Shown here piece by piece: positions 48,239 through 60,143 of a stretch of 64,000 nt of DNA. Location of the stretch: contig JAGVRJ010000012.1 in assembly GCA_019059635.1 (NCBI GenBank), forward strand, positions 1,364,001 to 1,428,000, read 5' to 3'. The number at the start of each line of letters is the position of its first letter. The stretch's first letter is position 1. A program made the translations under genes and the position numbers. The DNA is from Proales similis. Its lineage: Eukaryota > Rotifera > Eurotatoria > Ploima > Proalidae. The notes under the pieces are model-generated. The model searched no databases. It was not told where the DNA came from and saw only the letters and a list, made by a program, of their open reading frames with translations.

Positions 48239-51200
48239 ATGGCAAGCGAGCTGAAGCACAACTCGCAGCAGCCCAATTTGCCCGAGCGGATCAAGCGAGC
48301 TCTAAAGAATGTGATAAACTATTTCATTAGCGACATAGACAAGAGTGAGTCGAACAGAGCGCAGCTTCAGCGCAAATGGAGTGAACAGTTTTTGTTTTTG
48401 TTTTTTTTTAAAGTGAACAAGACAATGCAGAACTATCCACTGGCACCGCTATTTAACATGATCGAGGTCTACATTCGCCAGTATAGCGAGCTATTTGTGG
48501 GCTCTGCAGAGAAACGAGGTGATCCCACTTGTACTCTAGTTCTCTCTCACACTCGTCACAATTCAAACAGATTTCTCCGACTACTTGATCGGCAAAATGG
48601 GCCTCATTCTGGCCAACGAATGCGTTCACACACTTCACGAGCAATGTAGACAAACGCTGCTGCTGATGATCGACACATTTCGCTTGTACGACCCGCCACA
48701 GCTTGTCAACCTCGTCAAGCGGTTAATAAACGTTTTGGACGGTAGGGCGCGACCTGCTGCTTGAACTTGAATAAATAGCTAATTTGAGACAACGATTGTC
48801 TTGCGCGCAGAACTGAATCAGTTCGACAAGCAGTTCTACGACAAGCAGCAAACGCAGGCGAAATGCTGCACGCAATTGTGGCCACCTGGTCCTCCAGGAG
48901 CTAGCGGAGGTGACGAAGAAGAAGCCTCAGTTCGCATAGTCATAGAAACAGCATCGCAGTGCTCTTTGCTCCAGCGCAACATAACGTGAGAAGCGCGCGC
49001 TCTTTTTTCATCTAATCCATGCCAGTCTCTTCCGAAAGCCTGCTAATTGTAGAATGCTTTTAGGCTGGTGCTCAGAGACTCGTGTGTTCAATGCGTAGAC
49101 TTGATCGACGGTGCACCCTACGAACTGCTCTGGCATCTGATTTGCGAGCAGCTCAAGTACGGCGACAAGCAGCTCAAATGCGTAAGATTAAATAGACCGC
49201 TGCCTGCGCAATTGGCGCAATTCATCCGGCTCTGATTGTTTGAAACGATAGGCCACACTTGATTACGTGCTGACATTGATCGTCTTGCGATTTGCGCCAA
49301 TCAACAAATTTGATATCTCCCGACACGTCTACCTGTATCTGTTGGACTGTTTGATCGGATCGATCGATATGATGCTCTCGACGAGCAGCGACCAGAGGCA
49401 AAAGTGATTTGATTCTTCCATTTCAGTCGAGTCCCAGGAGAAGCGAATTAATTTCACATTTGTCTGATTCGTTTGCAGATTGGACGAGAATTTGGAGGAG
49501 ACGCTGGCGATGGTGATCAACGAGCTATTTAATAGCGACCGGGTGATGTTAGACGAGCCGGCCGACACCAAGCTCTTGCTTACCGAAATCGTTGACGTGT
49601 TGCGCACGGCGCGAATCGACCAATGCTCTGATCTCTTCCTCGACGCCCTGTTCGCCATGGTCTACAATTTGGCCAAATTGAAGCTCGAATCTGAATGCTG
49701 CAGCTACTTTGACTTTTGCCTGCTTTACGATGCGGCCGACTGTCTGATAGGACACTTGTCCCGTTTAAAACGAACCAACCCGTACTTGTCGCTGATTATC
49801 GCCCAAGCGCTTGTACATGACATAGAAATGAACGACTCGTCTGAGAAGGCCAGAACAACTGGCGACGCAGACCTTTTCAAATTTGAACTCTCTCCCGGTC
49901 GAATGCAGACCAAATTGTACATGAAGCTGATCGAACGCGTAAAAGAGTTTCTGGTCGAGAGCAAGCAGCTCAAAGTAGACTCGGCCGAGTTCAAGATGGC
50001 CACCAACGGCATGAACAGCATATTTGAAATATTGAGTCTTGGCGGCCTCATGTGCCAGAGCGACTTTTTGCCCATCGAAGAGTACAATAATCCGCTGCTT
50101 GAGCACTCTCGTCAGCTGATATTCATGCAGAGCGCCACGTTGCAGGGCGGCTCAGGCAGCCAGTCGAGCGTTGACATCGACTCGATTTACATCCAACTGC
50201 TCATGTATTGGACGTTCATATTTGATAAGAACGCGAGCTCGATTCACTTGCCCTACAGACAGGCGCTCGACACCCTGTGGAGTGCGTTTCTCTCCTCGGT
50301 CGAGTGGAAGCGCAACATTGTGCAGAATTTGTGCGCATTCGTCAGCTTGCCGTGGCTCAGCGCCGAGTCGACCGGACACGACCTCGAGTTTTTCAAGGAC
50401 CGCGGCTACAAACAGTGCAGCCAGAATCTGATTCAGAACACGCCAGCCAACGATCTGCTTGAGCTCAAACTCGTCTGCCTTCAGTTCTTGGCCATGATCC
50501 CCAAGAGCGCATGCGCCAAGTGGCGCACTCACCTATTCGCCAAGTCAATCAGAGACGAGCATAGCAGCCGAGTGAGAATGTGCGCAATCAAATACGTTCC
50601 TTACCTGTTCTACAACCTGGGCGTGTCGTCCAATTCGCTTGTGTTTCAACTGGTGCAGCCCGCAATGCAGTGGGAAAAGTGCGGCCAAGTGATGACCGCC
50701 TACGCTGACCTGCTTGGCCTCCTCTGCTGCCTGGTGTCGCGTAAGACGCTTCTCATTCGTCGTCGCTCGTTCTCGGCCACCAGTGGCCACTATTCGCCCA
50801 AAGAGCTCTGCGAACACTTTGAGCTTGTCTGTGCCTGCTGCGATCGACGCCGCATCGAGTCGAGTGTGGTCTCGCAGCTCAAGCGAGAGAAAAACATCGA
50901 GCACATTGAAACGCTGTACAACAGACCGAAGAATATCGACTGCCAAATACTGCTCCAGTTCATCACTCAACTGGTAGCATTCAACGGCGGCAGTGAAGAG
51001 CAAACTAGAGCGATCAAGTCGCTGCTGTTGGAAAATCTCAATCGAGCATTGAATCACATTGAGTTTACTAGACGACTTGACCTGAGCGTTCTGGGCACGG
51101 ACTCGGTCCAGAGTGAACCAGTGCGAGCACAGTCGGCAACCAGCGGCTCGAGCACTAATAGAAAGCTGACGCTCATTTACAAACACATACTCGATCTGTT

Positions 51201-54200
51201 CGCGGACGAGAGCATCGAGGCCGTCTCTCGGTTCGACTTTGCCCGCTTCTCGCTGCTCAAATCACTCAACTCGCACTCGAGCGCAGCGCACGAAATGTCA
51301 CACTCCAGCTCTTCCTCTTCTTCTCTGTGCCTGCAGACAAGAGGCAAGGACTCGCAGCTCGACTCGCTCGACCTGTCCGTGTTTGCCGTGCAAAGCGAAC
51401 ACCAAACGGATCACAATTTCAATTTGGAGAGTAAACTGTGCGAAGGCTTTAGCAAAGCAAAGGCCAGCCAGAATGCGATCGACCTGTTCCTGTACACGCT
51501 CGCGTTGGGCAGATTCACGCTGAGCCAGGCGAAGTGCGACGAGTACACATTCCTGGGCGTGAAGCATTTGCTCGAAATATTCGACTTGGGCGAAAACGAC
51601 CACTGGAGCCAGTTGGCCAGCGCGCTCGCCCAGCGTCAGCTCTTCTCCATGTCCAAACGAATCAACATGGGCGAGCTGTTGGTCGAGTTTGAAGAGAAAG
51701 TGTGCGAGATAATCGCCGACACAATCTACCGCGCCATAGAGCGGCATCAGGCCACATTCGCCAGCGCCGAGTCGAGCTCGTCGTCGGCCAAGGCAGCTCC
51801 GTCTTATCTTCAAACAGCCAACTACTCGCTCAAGGACATAATCAGAGTGTTCAATGTCACCGACTCTTGTTTGTTTGTGCGCAATCACCAGCGTCACTTG
51901 GTGCCCTATTTGGTGTCCAAGTGCACGGCCGGACAGAACGAGCGCCTCATCCTCAAGTCGGTCGAGTTCCTGGCGCGAAAGTTGAACATGAACCTGGTTC
52001 GTCTCATCGAGGACAACTTTGCCCACTTGTTCACGTACGCCACTCTGCGCTCGGCTGACGTCGCCAAAGTGTTCAAGTTCATAAGCGAGCAAGCGCGTCT
52101 GGACATTGACACACTTGTCAACTACAACAAGCAGAAGCTGTTCAACGAGCTGTTGAGCAAGTGCGGCAATCACCGCTACAGAACAAAAGTGTTCCAGGCA
52201 GTCTGCGCCCTGACCGAGCCCAACTCGGACAAGGCGGCCATGCTTCTCAGCAAACGCCCTGAAGAGCAGCGAGTGATCAAATCGATCGAGCCCGGCCTGC
52301 TCGCCGCGCTCATTCACTTCGACATGTGTCTGATGAAGTCGACTGTGAATCTAAAAGAGAAATGCAACGTCCTTGAGAGCCTGAACGTGCTGATCGATCT
52401 GCTCGGCTCGGCGGTGATCACCAAGGTTCGCTACAAGATCATGACCACTCTGAAGCTGGCGATGAAAAGCGGAAAATTGGCCGAGCTCAACTGCAAGCTG
52501 TGGGAGACGTTCTTGCGCAACGTGGACAAATCGGCGCTGGGCGCCATTCTCAGCCAGGTGGCTGTCAGTCTTCTCCACCTCTTGCCCTCCCAGCCCTACA
52601 AAGTCAACAAGATATTCGAATATTTGATCATAAACAATCGCGAGCACTTGGAGTCTTACTTTTCCGATCTCTACTTTATTCCGGAGCACCCGTCGTTGCA
52701 GAGCGTAAACGAAATCCTCAAGAAGTACACCGACATCGGCCTGCTGCTGCTCGAGAAGAGCAACGGTAGACTCGGCAGCCTGGGCGAGATGAGCCCGGGC
52801 GCTGTGAAGGGCCTCGTCGGCCTCGTTAAGCATTATTTGAAAGGCGCGTCTCATGAGAATGCCGACATACGAGTGAAAGCACTGGAGAAGCTCTACTCTC
52901 TGCTGAAAGAGAAATCAGCGCAAATTGTTTGCCTAATTGAACGACAGGAAAACACGCAGCTTGTCTCTGACATAATGCTCTCGCTGCTGAACGGATGCCG
53001 CGACTCAGACCATCGGGCCAAACTCCTGTTCGGCCTTTGCATGGGCGAGATAGGCGCCATGGACCCGGCCAATGTAATTATTTCCAACTCGTCTAATCTG
53101 ATTCCATTGGCCGCTTCTGGCAGCAAAAAGCTCGGCTCGTTCACCGAGTCGAGTGGCACGCATTCGGGCATATCGCGCCCTGTTGTCCAGAGCTCGCTCT
53201 CCTCGCCGACAGTAATGAGCTCTAATGAGCTTCTAATGAACCAGAGTCTGGTGAGCGAGGACTCGTCCGAGTTCAGTGACAACTTTTCCTACTCGCTCAT
53301 TGTCGAGCTGAGCAAGGCCTATCTGGCGGCCAGAAACACTCACGAGCAGGACTCGGCCTCGTACGCCATACAGGAATGCCTGAAAATCTACGGCTGTGGC
53401 GAAGAGGGCAAAAGCAGCAGCAGTAGCAGCAAATCGAGCAAAAACGTCAAATTGTGGAACTCGTTTCCGGACCATTTCAAGGAGATCCTGCTGCCACTGC
53501 GCACTTCCAAATACGAAATACACTCGTTCGACAACCTCGGCTCGCTGAGAATTCCGATCATCCTGAGCGAGTGTCAAACGTACGAGGAATGGATTTACAA
53601 ATGGTGCGCCTACCTCATCTCGAAAGTCGCCAGTCAAATGAGCGTTGACGGCGGCCTAGACAAAGAGCTCAAGGTCTTTCCAAAGCTACAGTTCATAATT
53701 CGCTTTAACGTCAACGTCGCCCTCTACGTTCTGCCTTATATAATCATAAAGATAATAATCCAGAACACGAATAACGAAATAATCGATCAAATATTCGAAG
53801 AGATCATGAGCGTGATCCAGTTTAATCAGATGAGCTGCCAGTCGCCGAGCATTGCAGCCGGCTCGTCGATCGCAAATGCCGCTTCCAAGATGCTGCAGTA
53901 CCATCACGTTTGCTGTCAGACGGTGTTCAACATCTACGACCACCTGATGAAGCAGCTGAACCATTACAGAGAGAAGATGAACGAACTGCAGCCGAGCTTG
54001 CGTTCGCGCTCGAGCGCTGCTCGCGGTCCCAGTCGAACAGAGAAACAGATCAGCAACGAGCTGGCGCTCACCAAGTACAAAGAGCTGTTCGAGCGCTTCA
54101 ATAACTTCATTCAGCGCATTCCGCAGCGACTAATCTCAAAAGCGGCGTTCGAATGTAAGGCGCACTGCCGCTCGCTGATGCACTACGAGCTGCACATGAG

Positions 54201-57200
54201 GAAAACGCCGGGCGCCTACAGCATCCAGGGTCCGAAAATAAATCTCAAGCCGGAGCATTTGACCGAGCTGCAGACATTGTACGCGTCAATGGACGACATT
54301 GACGCGGCTAGCGGAACTCTGGTGCTCAAGAAAGGCAGCGAAGAGTCGCTGGCCGACGCCGCGTTCAGGCACAAGATAAACGGCCGCCTGAACGAGTCGA
54401 TCGCCTGCATTGAGCAAATGCTCGAGTCGAACCAGTTCGCCAAGAACGACCTCAAACAGCACGAGACCTATGTGCGCACGTTCATCTCAATAGGGCGTCA
54501 CCGGAACGCTTTGAACTACCTGGAGAGTTTGATGCACGAGCGGTCCGAATGGACGGACGTACTCGACGCCTACAGAATAGAGGCGTGCTGGAAACTGGGC
54601 TCGTGGGACAAGCTAAAGCAGATCGCCGACTCGAATGTGCTCAAGAGCGGCCAGCTGAGCTCGAGTGTGCTGGCGGGCGGAAAGACGCTCACCGACAAGG
54701 ACATCATGAACGTGGTCGAGCGCAGCAACTTTGTCAATTCGTTCAACGCGGGCATCGGCAAACTGTTCAGTCTGGTGCACGACGGCAACGAGCCAGAATT
54801 CCGCGCCATGCTCAACTCGCTGCGCGAGCTGCAGGTTGTGCCCTTGTCGGCGGTGAGCATGGAAGCCGGCGGCAACTCGTACCAGCGCGGCTACGAATAT
54901 GTGGTGAAGCTGCAGGCGCTGCAGGAAATGGAGACCAGCCTGGGCGAGATACTCAAACTGCGCAACGACGCCGAGAAGGAGCGCTACCGCAACTTCATGA
55001 TCAAGAATCTGGACTCGCACCTGATCGAGCCGTGGGAGCGCAAGATATCCATCATGCAGCCGTCGTTCAAGCACCTGGAGCCGATCTACAACGTGCGCAT
55101 AGCGCTGCTCAACTTTCTCTCGTCTCACTTGCAAATAGATTTGTCCAAGCAGCTGGCCACTCTGTGGCTGCGCTTGACCAAAGTGGCGCGCAAGGCGGGC
55201 ATGTTCGAGAACGCCTATCAGTACTTGCTGAACGCTCAAGGCCAGACAAAAGCCAACGACCTGAGCAATCTGGAAGATCTTCTGGTCGAAAAGTCAAAGT
55301 GGTACTGGCAACGAGACGACCGCGACTCGGCCCTCTTCTACTTGCAAAAAGGCCTCAACGAGCTGTTCAACGAGTCCAACTCGACCAACTCAAATCAGGA
55401 GCTCTACTCCAAAGTGCTGCTCATGTACACGAAATTCAGCAGCGAGAACGGCTCGCTGGACAGCGACACCATAAAGAAGAATTTTGTCGAGGTGCAGAAA
55501 ATGCAGCCCAACATAGAGCAGGCGCATTTCGAGTTTGCGCAGTTCATGGACCGACTGGCCACGTCTGTGAGCGAGAATCTCGGCAAAAAGGAGAAATTCT
55601 GGGAGTACATCACGGAGATAATCAACTCGTACGCGAGCTCGCTCGAGTACGGCTGCCGATTTGTGTACCAGTCGCTGCCTCGGATGATGTCGTTGTGGCT
55701 CGATCTGGGCGCCGACTACTTTGACTTGTCGACACGCGAAGGAGCCTCCAATTCGGCGCGTTCGTCCATACTCAACCGCTCGCTGAGTCAGCTCAACACA
55801 ATTCTGATTCGACTCAATCAAATAATCAGCAACGCACTGCTGCGCATACCGACCTATCTGTTTCTGACCGTCTACGCGCAGCTCGTCTCGCGCATCTGCC
55901 ACCCCGAGGAGAGAGTGTTCGAGACCTTGTCCAACATACTCATGAAGGTGCTGTTCTTGTACCCGGGCCAGGCGATCTGGATGCTGATTGCGGTGAAGAA
56001 CTCGTCAGTGGAGCTACGCAAACGCCGCTGCAAGATAATCATGGACAACGCGGTCAGACAGCAGCCCGACCTGAAAAAGTTCATAAACGACGCGAGCGAG
56101 CTGGCCGAGAAGCTCGTGCAACTTGGCAATTTGAATGTGGAGAACGGCACATCGCAGATCAGCTTGACCACTGCATTCAGGCCCCTGAAACGGCTCGTGG
56201 AGGCCAGCGAGTTCTCCAAAATCATCATTCCCAGCCAGTTTCAGGTCACTCTGCAGCTGCCCAGCAACGAGAGCAGCAACCAGTCAAATCAGTCGGGCGC
56301 CTATTCGTCGTCGGCGCTCGCCTCCTCGCATCAGAACTTTCGCTCGCACAATCCCTATCCGCTGGAGCTCGTTTACATAAGCTGCTTCGAAGACAACGTG
56401 CTCGTGATGAACTCGCTGCAAAAGCCCAAGAAGGTGACCATTCGCGGCACGGACGGCAAACTGTACGCGTTTCTGTGCAAGGCCAAAGACGACCTGCGCA
56501 TCGACTACCGAATCATGGAGTTCTTCTCGGTGGTCAACAAATGCCTCAAGCAAGAGCCAGAGTCGCGTCGCCGCAACTTATACATTCGCACCTATGCGGT
56601 CACGCCGCTCAACGAGAACAGCGGAATAATCGAGTGGATCGAGAATCTGACCACACTGCGCTCAATTCTGCTCAAGCTATACGCCGAGCGAGGTGTCGGC
56701 TCGGTCACTTCGTCCGAGTGGCGCACGCACGAGGAGAAGGTGTCGCGCGACAAGGACTATGCGCTCAAGGTGTTCAAAATGTTCCTGGACAGATACAAGC
56801 CGACCGTGCTCTACGAGTGGTTCTTGCGCAACTTTTCCGAGCCCAACTCTTGGTACAACGCGCGATGCAACTATGTACGCACGGCGGCGGTCATGTCCGT
56901 CTGCGGCTATGTGCTTGGCCTGGGCGATCGCCACTGCGAGAACATCCTGATGGCCTCGTCCAACGGCGACTGCATACACGTCGATTTCAACTGCCTGTTC
57001 AACAAGGGCGAAACACTGGGCGTGCCCGAGATCGTTCCGTTCCGACTCACTCACAACATGGTCGAGGCGATGGGCCCGCTCGGCTTCGAGGGCATATTCC
57101 GCAAGACGTGCGAAGTGACCTTGAAAATCCTGCGCGACTATCAGGAGCCGCTGATAACCATTTTGAAAACGTTCATCTACGATCCGCTGGTCGAGTGGAA

Positions 57201-57507
57201 GACTGCGGGCAGCAAATCGAACGAGACCGGCGAGAAGATCAGCTCCAAGGTAGGAAGGCATTCTCAGTGCATAAATACTCCTCTTGGCATTTGAATGCTC
57301 ACGTCTCGACTCAACCAGGGCCAAACCCACTTGCAGAACATCACGTGTCGACTGAAGGGAATGCACAGCAAATACTGGATCCTGACCAACTCGAAGATGA
57401 AGGCACTGCCGTTGTCTGTCGAAGGCCAAGTGAGCACACTGATCAAAGAGGCCACTGATGATCGCAATCTCAGTCAAATGTACATCGGATGGGCCGCCTT
57501 TTTCTAA
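48239..57507 (+). CDS. ATR: ATR checkpoint kinase (PIKK), 8 exons
   Basis: Ser/Thr kinase that with ATRIP senses RPA-coated single-stranded DNA and activates the replication checkpoint; nuclear. Exons 48239-48344, 48414-48518, 48571-48741, 48811-48985, 49064-49181, 49252-49403, 49479-57249 and 57319-57507 total 2928 codons. The N-terminal two-thirds are HEAT-like helices. The UME/FAT region includes YQRGYEYVVKLQALQEME and ARKAGMFENAYQYLLNAQGQ. The kinase domain has LQKPKKVTIRGTDGKLYAFLCK, catalytic GLGDRHCENIL and metal-binding HVDFNCLFNKGETL, then VPFRLTHNM. The FATC end is VSTLIKEATDDRNLSQMYIGW. VFETLSNILMKVLFLYPGQAIWM distinguishes ATR from ATM and mTOR. Exon 7 alone is 7.8 kb, flanked by introns under 90 bp. 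The first ATG is the weakest part of the model. Confidence 0.95.
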
Positions 57508-57574
57508 TGCGTTCGATCAATCAAACTCCGCTCTTAAAATTCTAACTTAAAATAAACCTCAATTTTGCGCTAAA

Positions 57575-58240
57575 ATGCTAATCGAGTTGAGTGAGCTTGT
57601 GCAACAGCCGCCAGAGCTGCGAGTGGCTAAAGTCAATGGCGCCCTCAGCTACTACCATTACAACTGCGACCAGACAGACGACGCCGGCTGGGGCTGCGGC
57701 TATCGCACTCTTCAGACAATCTGCTCCTGGCTGCACAACCGTCTCGCCGCAGACGGGAGGGCAGCGGCGCCTCAAGTGCCAACTGTGCCGGAAATTCAGC
57801 AAATTCTTGTCGATTGCGGCGACAAGCCGGCTGAGTTTATTGGCTCGCGTGACTGGATTGGATGCTTCGAGGCGAGCGTTGTGATCAGCCATTTGTACGA
57901 CATTCCGTGTCGAATAATGCACTGCAATGGAGAACAAGAGCTTTCGGACGCAATGCAAAAGCTAGAAGAGCACTTTGAACGCTGCGGCTCGCCGGCTATG
58001 ATGGGCGGCGATCTGGACAACTCGTCAAAAGGAATAGTGGCAGTCGGACGCGACCAGGCGAATTCGTTTCAACTTTTGATCGCCGATCCGCATTTCAACG
58101 CTCGCGGACAACACTACACGGCCGCTGATCTGATCGCACATGGCTGGCTCCAGTGGCATCAGGTCAATCAGTTCGCCGCCTCTGGCTCCTTTTACAATTT
58201 CTGCTTGCCTCTGATCGCCGCTGCTGATCACACGAGTTGA
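57575..58240 (+). CDS. UFSP1: UFM1-specific protease 1, intronless
   Basis: 221 aa cysteine protease of family C78 that matures and removes the ubiquitin-like modifier UFM1. The catalytic cysteine lies in DDAGWGCGYRTLQT, and the Asp-Pro-His box in LLIADPHFN. GGDLDNSSKGIVAVG precedes it. The length equals that of short UFSP1 proteins, without the N-terminal extension of UFSP2. The gene begins 67 bp after the ATR stop codon on the same strand, with one AATAAA (57551) between them. Confidence 0.93.
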   Translation: MLIELSELVQQPPELRVAKVNGALSYYHYNCDQTDDAGWGCGYRTLQTICSWLHNRLAADGRAAAPQVPTVPEIQQILVDCGDKPAEFIGSRDWIGCFEASVVISHLYDIPCRIMHCNGEQELSDAMQKLEEHFERCGSPAMMGGDLDNSSKGIVAVGRDQANSFQLLIADPHFNARGQHYTAADLIAHGWLQWHQVNQFAASGSFYNFCLPLIAAADHTS

Positions 58241-58559
58241 TGAGAGAAAATAAACTGAAAAAAAAAACAAGACAAATGGAGCGGTGCATTGGTCCAGCCA
58301 GCGCAAGTCTCTAATTGCGGCTAGAGTAGAAATAGAGCGGAGAATAGCACATGCCGCACTCGGCCTCAGTTCGTTCGCTTTAGTTGGCAGGGAGGGACAG
58401 GGAGAAAATTTCTGCAGTCCCACGCTCTCGACGAGCGAAGCATACATAGCTGGGGATTTTGCATGCAACCGACCTTACTTTCGTATTGTTGCAGAGAGCT
58501 ACTCGCGGCTTTTAATCGGAGAGCTGAATACTGTGTGAGAGATACAAATCGAACAGAAA
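58241..58559. other. RPL5 upstream region
   Basis: Contains the UFSP1 polyadenylation signal (AATAAA near 58247) and the RPL5 promoter/5' UTR. Nothing else is recognised. Confidence 0.45.
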
Positions 58560-59645
58560 ATGGTAAGCTAACGAGCTGTGATCACGTCTCGCGCACCAGT
58601 CTCACGCACGCGCTCTCATGTCGTGTAGCCATTCGTAAAGGAAATCAAGAACAAGGCATACTTTAAGCGATTTCAAGTCAAGTACAGGAGACGTCGAGGT
58701 ATGTGCCATTATTTGCCGCTCCTCTTTTCGCTTCTATCACTTATCGCGCGCGCAGAGGGTGTCACCGACTACTATGCTCGAAAGCGTTTGATTGTGCAGG
58801 AGAAGAACAAGTACAACACTCCTAAATACCGACTTGTCGTTCGCATCTCCAACCGTGACGTGACCTGCCAGGTAAGAGCATTGACGCCTAAACTCGCTTT
58901 GTTCACTCTTGCTTCAGCTCTCTGCGCTTCCTCCAAGGTTGTCTACGCTCGCATTGAGGGCGACCACGTGATGGCAGCTGCCTATGCGCACGAGTTGCCT
59001 CGATATGGCATCAAGCTCGGCTTGGCCAACTATGCCGCCGCCTATGCGACCGGTCTGCTTCTTGCCAGACGTCTGTTGAAGAAGCTCAACCTCGACAAGG
59101 TCTACGAGGGCGCCAAGGAAGCCGACGGATCCGAGTTCTATGTCGAAGATGTTGACGGACAGCCAGGCGCTTTCACTTGCTACTTGGACGTCGGCTTGGC
59201 CCGAACCAGCACTGGCGCTCGTGTCTTCGGTGCCCTCAAGGGTGCCGTCGACGGCGGTCTTAACATTCCGCACGGCGTCAAGCGATTCCCCGGCTACAAC
59301 AAGGAGAAGAACGAGTACAAGGCCGACATTCACCGTCAGCACATTCTTGGCCTGCACGTCGCCGACTACATGAAGTACCTGCAGAAGGAGGACGAGGATG
59401 CCTACAAGAAGCAGTTCTCTGCCTACATCAAGGAGGGCATCACCGCCGACAAGATCGAGGCCATGTACAAGAAGGCGCACGCCGAGATCCGCAAGGACCC
59501 CGAGCACAAGACCGCCGGCAAGAAGCGACCTGAAGGCTTCAAGCAGAAGAGATGGAACCGCAAATCGCTCACTCTCTCGCAACGCAAGGACCGAGTCAGA
59601 CAGAAGAAGGAATCCTTCTTGGCCAAGATTCGAGATCAGGAGTAA
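58560..59645 (+). CDS. RPL5: Ribosomal protein uL18 (RPL5), 4 exons
   Basis: 60S protein that carries 5S rRNA. Exon 1 is only the ATG (58560-58562), then 58629-58698, 58756-58871 and 58938-59645, giving 298 aa (animal RPL5 is about 297). Motifs are [114 protein letters not shown] and the basic end [16 protein letters not shown]. The start is forced by the exon structure: the long downstream frame has no methionine at the conserved N-terminus. AATAAA lies near 59660. Confidence 0.96.
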
Positions 59646-59724
59646 ATTGAGTTTGAAAATAAATTTAATTTATTCGCCTGAATGAAAAATAAACGGCAAA
59701 AAATAATCCATTCTTCTCTCTTCT

Positions 59725-59820
59725 GGTTCTCATTGATTGCGGTTCTTATTGATTGTGGTCCTCATTGATTGCGGTTCTCATTGGTTGGGGTTCTCATCGC
59801 TTGTGGTCCTCGAGCTGCTT
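59725..59820. repeat. 16 bp minisatellite, six units
   Basis: Six consecutive 16-base units with consensus GGTTCTCATTGATTGC. Each of the first five units differs from the consensus at 0-4 positions, and the sixth is degenerate after GGTCCTC. The period is exactly 16 throughout with no indels. Confidence 0.88.
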
Positions 59821-60057
59821 AATCAGGGCAGTTGCGATCAAGCTCTCTGCTGGCTTGTTGGTTCCAGAATTGTGGACACTGGCAATTCTAATCTGATTGA
59901 CTCACCTTTGTGCAACAATCTAATTAGCTCGGCGCGTGCCTTTTACAATCAATCGCTGCACTTATCGTTTCTTTCTGTACCTTTAATCGGCTTAATTCAA
60001 TTGTTTAAAACGCCTCGGCCATCAATCAATCAATTAAATTTATCTCGCTTTTTCTCA

Positions 60058-60064
60058 TATAAAA
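60058..60064 (+). promoter_or_regulatory. TATA-like box of the homeobox gene
   Basis: TATAAAA lies about 80 bases upstream of the ATG at 60144, a normal spacing for a short 5' UTR. Inference from sequence and position only. Confidence 0.4.
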
Positions 60065-60143
60065 TCGTGACCACCATCGTCCAAGAGGAACATCATCATC
60101 GCTCTCAGCTCTTTAATCAAAGTATCTCAACATTCTCGAAACG

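Larger units (their letters stand above)
59646..60143. other. Intergenic: RPL5 3' UTR and homeobox promoter
   Basis: Holds two AATAAA signals (59657 and about 59688), a 16 bp minisatellite (59725-59820) and a TATA-like TATAAAA at about 60058-60064, some 80 bp before the homeobox ATG. Confidence 0.5.
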
